From assembly GCA_025363755.1 (NCBI GenBank), contig JANYLQ010000012.1:1-64000 (forward strand): DNA of 64,000 nt. The letters are read 5' to 3'. Numbering within the stretch: the first letter of the stretch is position 1; each line of letters opens with the position of its first letter. The notes beneath the pieces are model-generated. The model was not told the origin of the DNA, searched no databases, and saw nothing but the letters and a program-made list of their open reading frames with translations. Of the stretch, positions 45,769-54,020 are shown piece after piece. The position numbers and the translations under genes are program-made. Source of the DNA: Hyphomicrobiales bacterium (GTDB lineage: Bacteria; Pseudomonadota; Alphaproteobacteria; Rhizobiales; Aestuariivirgaceae).

Positions 45769-45772
45769 ATGC

Positions 45773-45846
45773 GGCCCTCTGATTTGATGTTGTTCAAATC
45801 AGCTCCGACATCGCGCAACACCCGAAAGCATTACGCCAGAGGGGCC
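45773..45846 (-). promoter_or_regulatory. Structured 5' leader of terC that can mask the ribosome-binding site
   Basis: Read on the minus strand, GGCCCCTCTG (45846-45837) can pair with CAGAGGGCC (45781-45773), which contains the terC ribosome-binding site just before ATG 45768. Between them lies a perfect inner hairpin, CTGATTTG/CAAATCAG. The layout is that of a switchable leader. I could not match it to the yybP-ykoY manganese riboswitch consensus. Confidence 0.5.
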
Positions 45847-45965
45847 CGGCGCTGACCTTTTACAAATAGTGTACAAAATGTAATGTTCAAGAGGTCATTT
45901 AACATTTTTTGAAAAGCCTATAAGTTTCAGCTATCTAAAATAAAACTCTGGATAATTTCAACGCC

Positions 45966-46871
45966 ATGCCCCACCCCACCCCCATCACCTGCATTGCCAA
46001 ATCAAATGACCGCCTCGGCGAAGGCTGCATGTGGGATGACAAGGAGCATGTTCTCTGGTGGCTGGATATTGCACTGCCGTCACGCATCCACAAATTCGAT
46101 CCTGCTACAGGCGCACATCGCAGCTGGCAGTTTAATGTGATCTTGACGGCGATGGCCTTAAATCCAGACGGCACGTTGCTGGTGGGAGGCGAGCATGGGC
46201 TTTATCATTTCAGCCCAGCTACAGGCGCGCTCACCGAATTCGTCCAACCCGAAAGCCTTAACGGCAATCGCGGCAATGATGGTGCAGCAGATGCCGCAGG
46301 CCGCTTTTGGTTTGGCACCATGCAGCAAAACATTGGACCAAAGGGGGAAGACCTCGACATCACAAGAAACTCCGGTGCGCTTTACCGTATCGAGAAAGAC
46401 GGCACGTCGACCAAGATGTTTGAAGACGTAGGCGTTTCCAATGGCCCCTGCTGGTCGCCCGATAACAAGATTTTTTATTTCTCGGATTCACGCGCTCAAA
46501 TCATCTGGGCCTTTGATTTTGATTTAAGCACTGGCTCTCTCTCCAACAAGCGTATCCACAACGACACAGGAGATCACGGTTCCCCTGATGGCGCGACGGT
46601 GGATGCCGAAGGGTTCATCTGGTCGGCCCGCTGGGAAGGCAGCTGCATATTGCGCATCGACCCACGAGGCCGCATTGATCGCATTGTCGAAATGCCAGCC
46701 TCACGCCCAACTTGTGTGTGTTTTGGCGGCGCAAGCCTTGATACACTATATGTAACCTCATCGAAGGCCCACGTGGCGGATGCTGTGTTACAGCGCTATC
46801 CATTGCAAGGTGGCGTCTTTTGTTTTGATCCACATGTAAAAGGTTTTGCCAAACACCGCTTCGGCGGCTAA
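45966..46871 (+). CDS. SMP-30/gluconolactonase-family sugar lactonase
   Basis: This 301-residue six-bladed beta-propeller lactonase has family blocks RLGEGCMWDDKEHVLWWLDI (metal-binding Glu near residue 19), GNDGAADAAGRFWFGTM, SNGPCWSPDNKIFYFSDS, GSPDGATVDAEGFIWSARW and ASRPTCVCFGG. It hydrolyses an aldonolactone to the aldonic acid. It is first in a rightward sugar-acid operon (AraD1, DgoK, DgoA, SDR, MFS). Confidence 0.92.
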   Translation: MPHPTPITCIAKSNDRLGEGCMWDDKEHVLWWLDIALPSRIHKFDPATGAHRSWQFNVILTAMALNPDGTLLVGGEHGLYHFSPATGALTEFVQPESLNGNRGNDGAADAAGRFWFGTMQQNIGPKGEDLDITRNSGALYRIEKDGTSTKMFEDVGVSNGPCWSPDNKIFYFSDSRAQIIWAFDFDLSTGSLSNKRIHNDTGDHGSPDGATVDAEGFIWSARWEGSCILRIDPRGRIDRIVEMPASRPTCVCFGGASLDTLYVTSSKAHVADAVLQRYPLQGGVFCFDPHVKGFAKHRFGG

Positions 46872-46901
46872 TTGTATGACAATTCATGGGAGCGAGCTAA
46901 A

Positions 46902-47897
46902 ATGAACCTCATTCAATTTGTCGATGGCAAAAGCAAACGTGCAGTTGGCTTGGTCAGCGGGGCTAAAATCATCAAGTTGAAAAGCGTTGACCGGATGACG
47001 GCGCTCGCGACCCGCGCACTCAAAGATGGCAAGTCGCTCAATGCGACGGCCAAAGCTTTGGCCACCACAACGTTGGAAGACTATGCAGCAGCTTTAAAAG
47101 AAAAGCGTATTCTGCCGCCCCTCACCCATGATGATGCCGCCCATTGCATCATCACGGGAACTGGCCTCACCCATCTCGGTTCAGCTTCGGCGCGTGATTC
47201 AATGCACCAAAAACTCGGTGGCGGAGAAGCGGCGCTCACCGACTCGCTCAAAATGTTTAAAGCGGGCCTCGAAGGCGGCAAGCCCGCCAAGGGCCAAGCA
47301 GGTGTTCAGCCAGAATGGTTTTACAAAGGCGATGGCCGCTGGCTCGTCCCCCCCGGCGGAGCCCTGCCCAAACCATCATTTGCACTCGATGGCGGTGAAG
47401 AACCAGAACTTGCGGGCCTTTATATGATTGACGCTAAAGGCCGCCCCATACGTCTGGGTTTTGCCATCGGCAATGAATACTCTGATCACATCACCGAGCG
47501 CCAAAATTATCTGTTGCTCGCACATTCCAAATTGCGCCATTGCGCAATCGGCCCTGAAATGGTTTCAGGCGCAATCCCTGCCAGCATTGAAGGCACCAGC
47601 AAAATTCTCCGTAAAGGCCAAGTAGTCTGGCAAAAGCCATTTCTAACGGGCGAAGCCAACATGTCTCACACGATAGCCAATCTCGAATATCATCATTTCA
47701 AATATGATAGTTTCCGCGTGCCAGGCGATGTGCATATCCATTTCTTCGGCACCGCCACGCTCAGCATAGTTGATGGCTTCCAGACTGAAGATGGTGACAT
47801 ATTCGAAATTGAAGCCAAGCCTTTTGGTGCAGCGCTGCGCAACCCACTCAAAGCCATGAAACAAACCTTCAAACCAAGTGGTGTTAAAGCACTGTGA
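46902..47897 (+). CDS. AraD1-family (FAH-fold) sugar-acid enzyme, GguC-like
   Basis: This 331-residue protein has the fumarylacetoacetate-hydrolase fold, AraD1/GguC subgroup. It shows the start MNLIQFVDGKSKRAVGLV, THLGSASARDSMHQKL, EWFYKGDGRWLVPPG and IGNEYSDHITERQNYLLLAHS, with metal-ligand acids. Such enzymes act on 2-keto-3-deoxy sugar acids, for example as dehydratases of arabinonate-type intermediates. ATG 46902 is preferred to the earlier in-frame start at 46872, which directly abuts the lactonase stop. It overlaps dgoK by 4 bp. Confidence 0.88.
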   Translation: MNLIQFVDGKSKRAVGLVSGAKIIKLKSVDRMTALATRALKDGKSLNATAKALATTTLEDYAAALKEKRILPPLTHDDAAHCIITGTGLTHLGSASARDSMHQKLGGGEAALTDSLKMFKAGLEGGKPAKGQAGVQPEWFYKGDGRWLVPPGGALPKPSFALDGGEEPELAGLYMIDAKGRPIRLGFAIGNEYSDHITERQNYLLLAHSKLRHCAIGPEMVSGAIPASIEGTSKILRKGQVVWQKPFLTGEANMSHTIANLEYHHFKYDSFRVPGDVHIHFFGTATLSIVDGFQTEDGDIFEIEAKPFGAALRNPLKAMKQTFKPSGVKAL

Positions 47898-48787
47898 CCA
47901 AACCTTTCATCGCCCTAGATTGGGGCACCACGTCCTTCCGCGCTTATCATGTGGACAGCGACGGCAAAGTGATCAACCAGTTCGCTGATGCAGAGGGCAT
48001 TTTGGCAGTCAAAGATGGCGCGTTTGAAGCCGTTCTTGAAAGACATATCGGCAGTTGGGATAAATCACTGTCGGTGCTTGCATCAGGCATGATTACTTCA
48101 AGACAAGGCTGGATCGAACGCCCCTATGTTGATTGCCCTGCAAGTGCGGCAGATTTGGCCAAAGCCATTCATCAACACAAAACCAGTTCCGGCCGCACCA
48201 TTCATTTTATCACGGGACTCCATCTCAAAAGTCCAAGCATCGGCCATGACGTAATGCGCAGCGAAGAGGTGCAAGTGTTTGGCAGCTTGGATACAGGCGC
48301 ACATCACTTCGTCACGCCCGGCACGCACAGCAAGTGGATCGATGTCGAAGGTGACCGAATCACAAATTTCGCAACTTATATCACAGGCGAAACCTTCTCG
48401 CTCATGCGCAACAATTCCATTTTGGGTCGATTGATGAAAGATGACGCTGATGATGAAGCAGCCTTCAACCAAGGTGTTGAAAAAGCTTTTGCAGATCCAG
48501 CGGGATTATTGCATTCGCTCTTTTCAGTGCGCAGCCTCGGCCTCTTCGATGTGCTGAAGCCAGAACAGCTCTCATCATATCTCTCAGGCATTGTGATTGG
48601 CACTGAAGTGGCTCACGCCACATTGAGTAATGATCGATCAGCCAAATATGTCGTATTGGCATCTCCAAATATTGGCACGCGTTATTTGCGTGCGATGAAA
48701 ATCGCAGGTCTCGATGTGGATTATGGCGATCCACTTTCTATCGTCAAAGGCGAAGCACTCATCGCCAAACATGCAGGAATCATATGA
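47894..48787 (+). CDS. dgoK: 2-dehydro-3-deoxygalactonokinase
   Basis: DgoK phosphorylates 2-keto-3-deoxygalactonate at C6. The 297-residue protein opens with the phosphate-binding IALDWGTTSFRAY of the actin-fold kinases. It continues with LASGMITSRQGWIERPYVDCP, TPGTHSKWIDVEG and a C-terminal block around SLGLFDVLKPEQLSSYLSG, typical of DgoK. The start overlaps the AraD1 gene and the stop overlaps dgoA (each 4 bp), so the enzymes are produced together. Confidence 0.93.
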   Translation: MTKPFIALDWGTTSFRAYHVDSDGKVINQFADAEGILAVKDGAFEAVLERHIGSWDKSLSVLASGMITSRQGWIERPYVDCPASAADLAKAIHQHKTSSGRTIHFITGLHLKSPSIGHDVMRSEEVQVFGSLDTGAHHFVTPGTHSKWIDVEGDRITNFATYITGETFSLMRNNSILGRLMKDDADDEAAFNQGVEKAFADPAGLLHSLFSVRSLGLFDVLKPEQLSSYLSGIVIGTEVAHATLSNDRSAKYVVLASPNIGTRYLRAMKIAGLDVDYGDPLSIVKGEALIAKHAGII

Positions 48788-49413
48788 TGACACTTGAAGA
48801 CGCATTAGATGCATGTGGCATCGTCGCAATCCTTCGCGGTGTAACGCCAGATGAAGTGGTGGCCGTTTCGCAAACGCTTTACGATGCGGGCATTCGCGTG
48901 GTTGAAGTGCCGCTCAATTCGCCAGAGCCATTTGTTTCAATCGAAAAACTTTCAAAAACCTTCGCAGGTAAAATGGTCGTCGGTGCTGGCACAGTTTTAA
49001 CCGTGCAAGATGTGAACCTCCTCAAAGCTCATGGTGGCCAGATTTCGGTTTCGCCCGATTGCAATGAAGCGACAATTTCTCGTGCCGTTGAATTGGGCAT
49101 GGTGCCCCTACCCGGCGTATTTACACCAACCGAAGCCTTCGCTGCCCTTCGCGCCGGTGCCAAGCACTTAAAGCTCTTTCCCGCCGAAGTGGCCAGCCCT
49201 GCCACAATCAAAGCCTGGAAAGCTGTTTTGCCAAAACATGTAAAAATCTATGCCGTTGGCGGCGTCACTCCTGAAAATATGGGCGATTGGTTGGCTGCTG
49301 GAGCATCCGGTTTTGGCATAGGCTCCAGCATTTATAAGCATGGCATGAGCATGGCGAAAATCAGTGAATCAGCGCATAGTCTGGTTTCAGCTTGGAAACG
49401 CGCAAAAGGATAA
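48784..49413 (+). CDS. dgoA: 2-dehydro-3-deoxy-6-phosphogalactonate aldolase
   Basis: This class I aldolase splits KDPGal into pyruvate and glyceraldehyde 3-phosphate. The 209 residues form a TIM barrel. Key residues are E41 in [11 protein letters not shown], the VVGAGTVL strand, SVSPDCN, and the Schiff-base lysine K130 in KHLKLFPAE, followed by [19 protein letters not shown]. It overlaps dgoK by 4 bp. With dgoK it gives the lower half of De Ley-Doudoroff-type galactose or galactonate catabolism. Confidence 0.93.
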   Translation: MMTLEDALDACGIVAILRGVTPDEVVAVSQTLYDAGIRVVEVPLNSPEPFVSIEKLSKTFAGKMVVGAGTVLTVQDVNLLKAHGGQISVSPDCNEATISRAVELGMVPLPGVFTPTEAFAALRAGAKHLKLFPAEVASPATIKAWKAVLPKHVKIYAVGGVTPENMGDWLAAGASGFGIGSSIYKHGMSMAKISESAHSLVSAWKRAKG

Positions 49414-49415
49414 TC

Positions 49416-50156
49416 ATGAAAGTCGCATTGGTCACAGGTGCAGGGTCAGGCATTGGTAAGGCTTGCGCTACCGCCTTGAGTAAAGCTGGCTATGCCGTTG
49501 TGCTGGCGGGCCGTCGCGCTGATGCATTAGAAGTTGTGGCAGCAACCATCAGCAGCGAAACCCTGTGTGTGGCAACCGACATCACTGACCCTCAATCCGT
49601 TGCGGCTTTATTTGCAGCCACACATAAAAAATTTGGCCGTCTTGATGTGCTCTTCAACAATGCAGGCACAGGCGCACCCGGCACTATTCTGCTCGAAGAC
49701 CTAACCTTCGAACAGTGGCAAAATGTGGTGAACACCAATCTCACGGGCGCATTCCTGTGCACCCAGCAAGCCTTCAAAATCATGAAGGCCCAAACGCCGA
49801 CAGGTGGCCGCATCATTAATAATGGCTCGATTTCCGCTCATGCGCCAAGGCCCAATTCATCACCTTATACGGCGACCAAACACGCCATCACCGGCCTCAC
49901 CAAATCCACATCTCTCGATGGCCGCAAATATAACATCGCCTGTGGCCAAATCGACATCGGCAATGCCGCATCTGATATGACCGCCCGCATGAGCGGCGGC
50001 GTTCCTCAGGCCAATGGCACGATCATGCCAGAGCCAACAATGGATGTTGAAGATGTGGCCCGCTCGGTAGTCTTCATGGCATCTCTGCCACTCGATTCAA
50101 ATGTTCTCACCATGACAGTGATGGCCACAAAGATGCCGCTGGTCGGTCGCGGCTAA
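49416..50156 (+). CDS. Short-chain dehydrogenase/reductase, putative sugar dehydrogenase
   Basis: This 246-residue NAD(P)-dependent SDR has [12 protein letters not shown] (cofactor), NNAGTGAPG, the catalytic Ser in [10 protein letters not shown] and the Y-x3-K pair in YTATKHA. ATG 49416 follows AAAGGA and lies 2 bp after dgoA; the in-frame start at 49392 would lie within dgoA. By context it may oxidise the free sugar to the lactone that the SMP-30 lactonase opens, but the substrate is not readable from sequence. Confidence 0.88.
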   Translation: MKVALVTGAGSGIGKACATALSKAGYAVVLAGRRADALEVVAATISSETLCVATDITDPQSVAALFAATHKKFGRLDVLFNNAGTGAPGTILLEDLTFEQWQNVVNTNLTGAFLCTQQAFKIMKAQTPTGGRIINNGSISAHAPRPNSSPYTATKHAITGLTKSTSLDGRKYNIACGQIDIGNAASDMTARMSGGVPQANGTIMPEPTMDVEDVARSVVFMASLPLDSNVLTMTVMATKMPLVGRG

Positions 50157-50159
50157 ATT

Positions 50160-51311
50160 GTGTTCAAACTAACCCCCCGACTTACGATCCTGATCGTGTT
50201 TGCTGCCTTTGGCACATTGGTCGGCAGCAATGCAGGTTCATTTCCAGTTCTTGTGAAGCAAGCTGCGGTTTCTCGCGAAGCATTTGGCTTCATGGGTGGC
50301 CTTGGCATGCTCGCAAATATTACCGCATTATCGCTCGGCGGATTTATCAACCGACACGCTGACCACCGCACCATGTTGTTGTTGATGCTGCCCTTGGGTT
50401 TGGTATCTCTTTGGTACACGCTGATCGTGGGATCGCCACTGAGCTATGGGTTATCCGTAATTATATTCAGCTTCATTTTGGGTACGACCGACATTTTTAT
50501 GAATGCCGAAGCCTCCTTCGTCGAGCAAGATGTTGGCAAACCTATTTTCAGTTCTTTCCACGGCAGCGCCATGTATGGCATCGCCTTTGGCGGATTGTGC
50601 AGCAGTCTCGTTTCAACGTGGTATGGCCCTTGGGCTGCGGGAATCATTTCAATTCCTTGCGTTATCTTTGCAATCTACGCCGTCTACATGACAATCCCCC
50701 ATCGCCCAATCGCGCGCCACCAAGAAAACCCAAAGAGAGTAGTTCTACCGCGCAAGCTTCTCACTTTTGTAGGCATTGCCGCTGGCTTGAATGTCTCCTG
50801 CGAAGTGGCCTCGATCCAATGGGCTGGGCAGTTGCTGGAATCAATTGCCCCTCAACTGGCCGCTTATTCCGGATTGGGCTTGGCCTTCTACGGCATATGC
50901 AGTGGTTCAATGCGCTTTGCGGGTGATGGCTTGCGAGCCCGCTTTGGCGATCAGCGCACCATGGTTACTTCGCTGTGCTTTGGAATCATCGGCTTAGCAG
51001 TATTAAGCTTCGAACCCGGCTTCTGGGTTTCAGTGATCGCTTTTGCAGCCGTTGGCGCAGGACTTTCAATCGTGTTCCCATGCCTGTTTGCTTTAGCCGC
51101 TAAATTGGTTCCAGAAGCGCGTGCAGCAGCTTTGGGTTATGTTTCTATGGTCGGCGGCCTGCCGCGCATTTTGTTACCTTGGGTATTGGGATTTCTGGCA
51201 CAACATTATTCATTGAGCGCCGTGTTTGGCGCTTGTGTCGTTGTCGCTTCAACCGCTTTGATTATAATTATCAGCACTTTTGCAAAAACTGATGCGGCCG
51301 TCATAAAATAA
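50160..51311 (+). CDS. MFS transporter
   Basis: This 383-residue major-facilitator protein has about twelve hydrophobic segments in two halves. The first is LTILIVFAAFGTLVGSNAG and a long central loop around residues 185-200 (PHRPIARHQENPKRV) is visible. The GTG start at 50160 is 3 bp after the SDR stop, so it is the last gene of the sugar-acid operon and probably imports the sugar or sugar acid. A strong terminator follows at once. Confidence 0.9.
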   Translation: MFKLTPRLTILIVFAAFGTLVGSNAGSFPVLVKQAAVSREAFGFMGGLGMLANITALSLGGFINRHADHRTMLLLMLPLGLVSLWYTLIVGSPLSYGLSVIIFSFILGTTDIFMNAEASFVEQDVGKPIFSSFHGSAMYGIAFGGLCSSLVSTWYGPWAAGIISIPCVIFAIYAVYMTIPHRPIARHQENPKRVVLPRKLLTFVGIAAGLNVSCEVASIQWAGQLLESIAPQLAAYSGLGLAFYGICSGSMRFAGDGLRARFGDQRTMVTSLCFGIIGLAVLSFEPGFWVSVIAFAAVGAGLSIVFPCLFALAAKLVPEARAAALGYVSMVGGLPRILLPWVLGFLAQHYSLSAVFGACVVVASTALIIIISTFAKTDAAVIK

Positions 51312-51346
51312 GGGCGTTGTCTTTCAACAACGCCCTCGGTATTTTT
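51311..51346. terminator. Rho-independent terminator after the sugar-acid operon
   Basis: AGGGCGTTGT (51311-51320) and ACAACGCCCT (51327-51336) form a perfect 10-bp stem with a 6-nt loop, followed by CGGTATTTTT. The minus-strand side (TTATTTTAT) may also end the hsp20 transcript. Confidence 0.88.
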
Positions 51347-51794
51347 AAGCAGCCTTACTTGTATCGATGGCCTTCAACGTCACACCTTTACCAATTGGAA
51401 TTTGGCGTGGTTTCAAGGCTTCGGGCACTTCGCGCTTCAAAGCGATATGTAGCAAACCATTGTCCATATCAGCGCCTTTCACCTCAACATGATCGGCAAG
51501 CTGGAAGCGGCGTTCAAAACCACGAGCCGCGATGCCCTGATGCAAAACTTCGCCAGATTGATGCTTGTCAGCTTTTTTGCCACTCACAGTCAAAGTATTG
51601 CCCTTGGCTTCGATGTTCACATCCTGCGGGCCAAAGCCAGCAATGGCGATGGTAATACGGTATTCATCATCGCCGACGCGCTCGATATTGTAGGGTGGAT
51701 AGGTTGTTGGTTCTACAGCAGCAGCCTCGTCCAACATACGGAAAAGGCGGTCAAAACCAACTGAGGAACGATAGAGGGGGGTATAGTCAAACAT
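51345..51794 (-). CDS. Hsp20-family small heat-shock protein
   Basis: This is an ATP-independent chaperone of the alpha-crystallin family, 149 residues, IbpA-like. The N-terminal segment is FDYTPLYRSSVGFDRLFRML. The alpha-crystallin domain (about 35-130) contains YPPYNIERVGDDEYRITIA, the RGFERRFQLADHVEVKGAD strand pair, GLLHIALKREVPE, and a C-terminal I-x-I tail near RQIPIGK. The ATG at 51794 is preceded by AAGGAG, which lies inside a hairpin. The leader looks like a ROSE-type RNA thermometer. Confidence 0.93.
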   Translation of the reverse strand: MFDYTPLYRSSVGFDRLFRMLDEAAAVEPTTYPPYNIERVGDDEYRITIAIAGFGPQDVNIEAKGNTLTVSGKKADKHQSGEVLHQGIAARGFERRFQLADHVEVKGADMDNGLLHIALKREVPEALKPRQIPIGKGVTLKAIDTSKAA

Positions 51795-51856
51795 GTCATA
51801 TTCTCCTTAAAGCAATAGTGACTTTTACGTTTGTGGACCCAACATGGCATCCACAA
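51795..51856 (-). promoter_or_regulatory. Candidate ROSE-like RNA thermometer in the hsp20 leader
   Basis: On the minus strand GTCACTATTGCT and AGGAGAATATGAC (51822-51795) fold back across a 3-nt loop (TTA), ending right at the ATG. The pairing TTGCT to AGGAG places the ribosome-binding site in a weak helix with a G-G opposition, a hallmark of ROSE elements. A second hairpin, TTGTGGA/TCCACAA, lies upstream at 51831-51856. Confidence 0.65.
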
Positions 51857-52026
51857 CGCAGTAGTTAGGAAGGGGTTTTACGGTTTCAAGGGGGTCAAAA
51901 TCGAATATGAACGCCAGATGAACGAAGCCTTCCGGTTCTGTTCAAGTTCGAGGGCCTAAACCCTATCCCAAGATGGCCAATCGGGGGCCGTCACATTCGG
52001 GACGCTAAACCAGTTAGGAGTTTGCC

Positions 52027-52440
52027 ATGTTAAAGAAAACCATTTTTGCCGCTGTAGCCGTTGCTTCAGTAGTAACCCTCGCCTCAGGATCCGCAAAGGC
52101 CGATCCAGATATCTTCTTTGGTATCGGGTTTGGCGGCGGCCCAGGCTTCCATCATCCACACGGTGGCTATTTCCCACCTCCTCCACCGCCAGAGCCCGTA
52201 TTTTGGGGCGACGACTATGGCTATCGCCCTCACCATCGCCCGCGCTTTGAGGAGAGCTATTATTCACGCGTAAGCTGCGCAGGTGGTGCAAATATTCTGC
52301 GCCGTGCTGGTTTTCGCGGAGTGGAAGCTGATGATTGCTCAGCGCCAACCTACAGCTACCAAGCTTGGCGTCATGGCGAACAGTTCGACATTGAAGTGAG
52401 CAGCCGTGGCCGTATTATTTCGGTTGATCCAGCCTATTGA
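52027..52440 (+). CDS. Secreted protein with a cysteine-containing C-terminal module (paralogue 2 of 3)
   Basis: This 137-residue protein has a signal peptide (MLKKTIFAAVAVASVVTLASG, ending SAKA). A Gly/Pro/His-rich low-complexity middle follows (GFGGGPGFHHPHGG and a PPPPP run). The C-terminal module of about 55 residues (VSCAGGANILRRAGF, DDCSAPTYSY, IEVSSRGRI) is shared with the proteins at 25231 and 52563. The ATG has AGGAG upstream. Function is unknown. The histidine-rich middle could bind metal. Confidence 0.72.
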   Translation: MLKKTIFAAVAVASVVTLASGSAKADPDIFFGIGFGGGPGFHHPHGGYFPPPPPPEPVFWGDDYGYRPHHRPRFEESYYSRVSCAGGANILRRAGFRGVEADDCSAPTYSYQAWRHGEQFDIEVSSRGRIISVDPAY

Positions 52441-52451
52441 GCTATAAAAAC

Positions 52452-52492
52452 GGGCGGACCGGGATTTCCTCGTCCGCCCCTCATTTCATTTG
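52452..52492 (+). terminator. Rho-independent terminator
   Basis: GGGCGGAC (52452-52459) pairs with GTCCGCCC (52472-52479), followed by CTCATTTCATTT. It lies directly after the gene at 52027-52440. Confidence 0.7.
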
Positions 52493-52562
52493 CCGTATTG
52501 ATGCCGCTTTTATGCTATGATTATTATCTAATGCAGAGGCATTGGAATTTGGAGAAGTGGCT

Positions 52563-53225
52563 ATGTTTGCAAAGCTGATGACAGCTGCGGTTTTTTCAAC
52601 AGTTATTGGCCTGACAATGGCAGCCCCCGAGGCGCAAGCCCGCCGCTTGTTCTGGTGGCAACAAATGCCGCCTGAAAATGGCGGTGGCTATGATGTTTAC
52701 GGCGATGGTCAGGATGTGAATGATGGCCAAGATGCTTTTGCCCAAGATCTCTTCAATCAAGAACAATACGACCAATATATGCAGGAGATGAACCACCGTC
52801 GTCATCGCCGCATTTACGATCAATCTTATTATGACCCCCAGGTCGAAAATCCCGATAACCCCATGCCGCACGCGCCAAAGCGCAAGGTTTTGAAATTCAA
52901 GAAGCCCGTCAATCCGGGTGTCGCGAGCGTCAAGCCAGCGCCAACCAGTATAAAGAAGCCTGCAAACCCGCAAATGGCAACAAAAGCACCGCCACGGGTT
53001 GCCCCGCAAGGTGTCGAGAAAATCACCAATGATGCCCCTGCAAAATCAGCCTCTGTAAGCTGTTCAAAAGGCGCATCAATCGTCACAAGCTATGGCTTCA
53101 GCGCTGTGACTTCAAAAACCTGCACGGGCGGCACTTTTGTTTACGGCGCAACCCGCAGCGGCAAAAACTTCGAAATCCAAGTGAGCGCCGCCAGCGGCGA
53201 GCTGACGGCAGTAAAAAAACTGTAG
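52563..53225 (+). CDS. Secreted protein with a cysteine-containing C-terminal module (paralogue 3 of 3)
   Basis: From ATG 52563 (GGAG upstream) the 220-residue product has a signal peptide (MFAKLMTAAVFSTVIGLTMA, ending AQA). An acidic Asn/Gln/Asp-rich segment follows, then an HRRHRR patch and a Lys/Pro-rich stretch (about 95-155). The C-terminal module (VSCSKGASIVTSYGF, KTCTGGTFVYG, IQVSAASGEL) aligns with the modules at 25231 and 52027. It lies 122 bp after the previous paralogue, suggesting tandem duplication of the module with divergent linkers. The in-frame start at 52542 is less likely. Confidence 0.7.
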   Translation: MFAKLMTAAVFSTVIGLTMAAPEAQARRLFWWQQMPPENGGGYDVYGDGQDVNDGQDAFAQDLFNQEQYDQYMQEMNHRRHRRIYDQSYYDPQVENPDNPMPHAPKRKVLKFKKPVNPGVASVKPAPTSIKKPANPQMATKAPPRVAPQGVEKITNDAPAKSASVSCSKGASIVTSYGFSAVTSKTCTGGTFVYGATRSGKNFEIQVSAASGELTAVKKL

Positions 53226-53434
53226 CTCTACCTGAACTTTGAAAACGTGTCTTTGCCACTGCTGTGCAATGTCTGCGATCTCTTGGTTTGAAAACTTACA
53301 GTTTTAACAACCAAACAGTCGTCAAGGCCCAGGAACAGAAATAACAAAATAATAGCACCCGTTTCAAACTAGCCGATAGGTTGACTTACTAAAGAGCGCA
53401 GCATAGGGATAATACAACTTTACGCGATGTAAGA

Positions 53435-53908
53435 ATGGTGATCTCAATGGTCTCGGCTGTGTTGCTCAAAGGTAAAAGCGGAAATGCCCTGATGTGGAAC
53501 TTGAGCGCGGATGTTGGGGTTGGAAAACCCAACCACGCCGACGACGTTGAATTTGTGCGTTTTGGTTATTTCCTGATGAAAACCAATCCTACCAGTCAAC
53601 CCTTTCTTACTCAACAAGAACGCAGTGCGTTGGCTAAGCTACGGGTCAGTGGCGGTTTTGGGGACGATTTGGCTCTATGTATTCGTGAGCACGAAGTGTC
53701 CAGAGGCGGCACTCAAGATGGTTTTGTAAGTCCAATGAAGAATGTACAAGTAACGCAGGGGTCTTATGATCCTAAACACCGATGGATTGTTCATGTTCTG
53801 AATGTCAATATGATTCAAATGACCAGTACGTTTCCACGAATCGATCTGCATGAGCTGTCAGGTCCAAGCATAACTGAATCAGTGGCTAAAATTTGCAACT
53901 TTAAGTAA
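53435..53908 (+). CDS. Hypothetical protein
   Basis: This 157-residue soluble protein is of unknown function. Notable segments are LKGKSGNALMWNLSADVGVG near the start, DDVEFVRFGYFLM, LRVSGGFGDDLALCIREHE and SYDPKHRWIVHVLNVNM. It has no signal peptide or membrane helix. The start at 53435 has only a weak SD, and 53447 is an alternative. It stands alone between a secreted-protein gene and an insertion-sequence remnant. The 209 bp upstream contain no other gene. Confidence 0.55.
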   Translation: MVISMVSAVLLKGKSGNALMWNLSADVGVGKPNHADDVEFVRFGYFLMKTNPTSQPFLTQQERSALAKLRVSGGFGDDLALCIREHEVSRGGTQDGFVSPMKNVQVTQGSYDPKHRWIVHVLNVNMIQMTSTFPRIDLHELSGPSITESVAKICNFK

Positions 53909-54020
53909 ATGCAGCGATAGATGGCTACAGTAATCGGATCATTCCAATTTGGCGGCATATTGACAACAACGTCAACTGTGAAGAACTGCAGTTTAAAACG
54001 GATTGAAGTTTTTTCAGCGA

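Noticed and set aside
45769-45850. yybP-ykoY manganese riboswitch before terC
   Set aside because: The characteristic conserved loops of that riboswitch are not visible; only a ribosome-binding-site-masking stem is supported.
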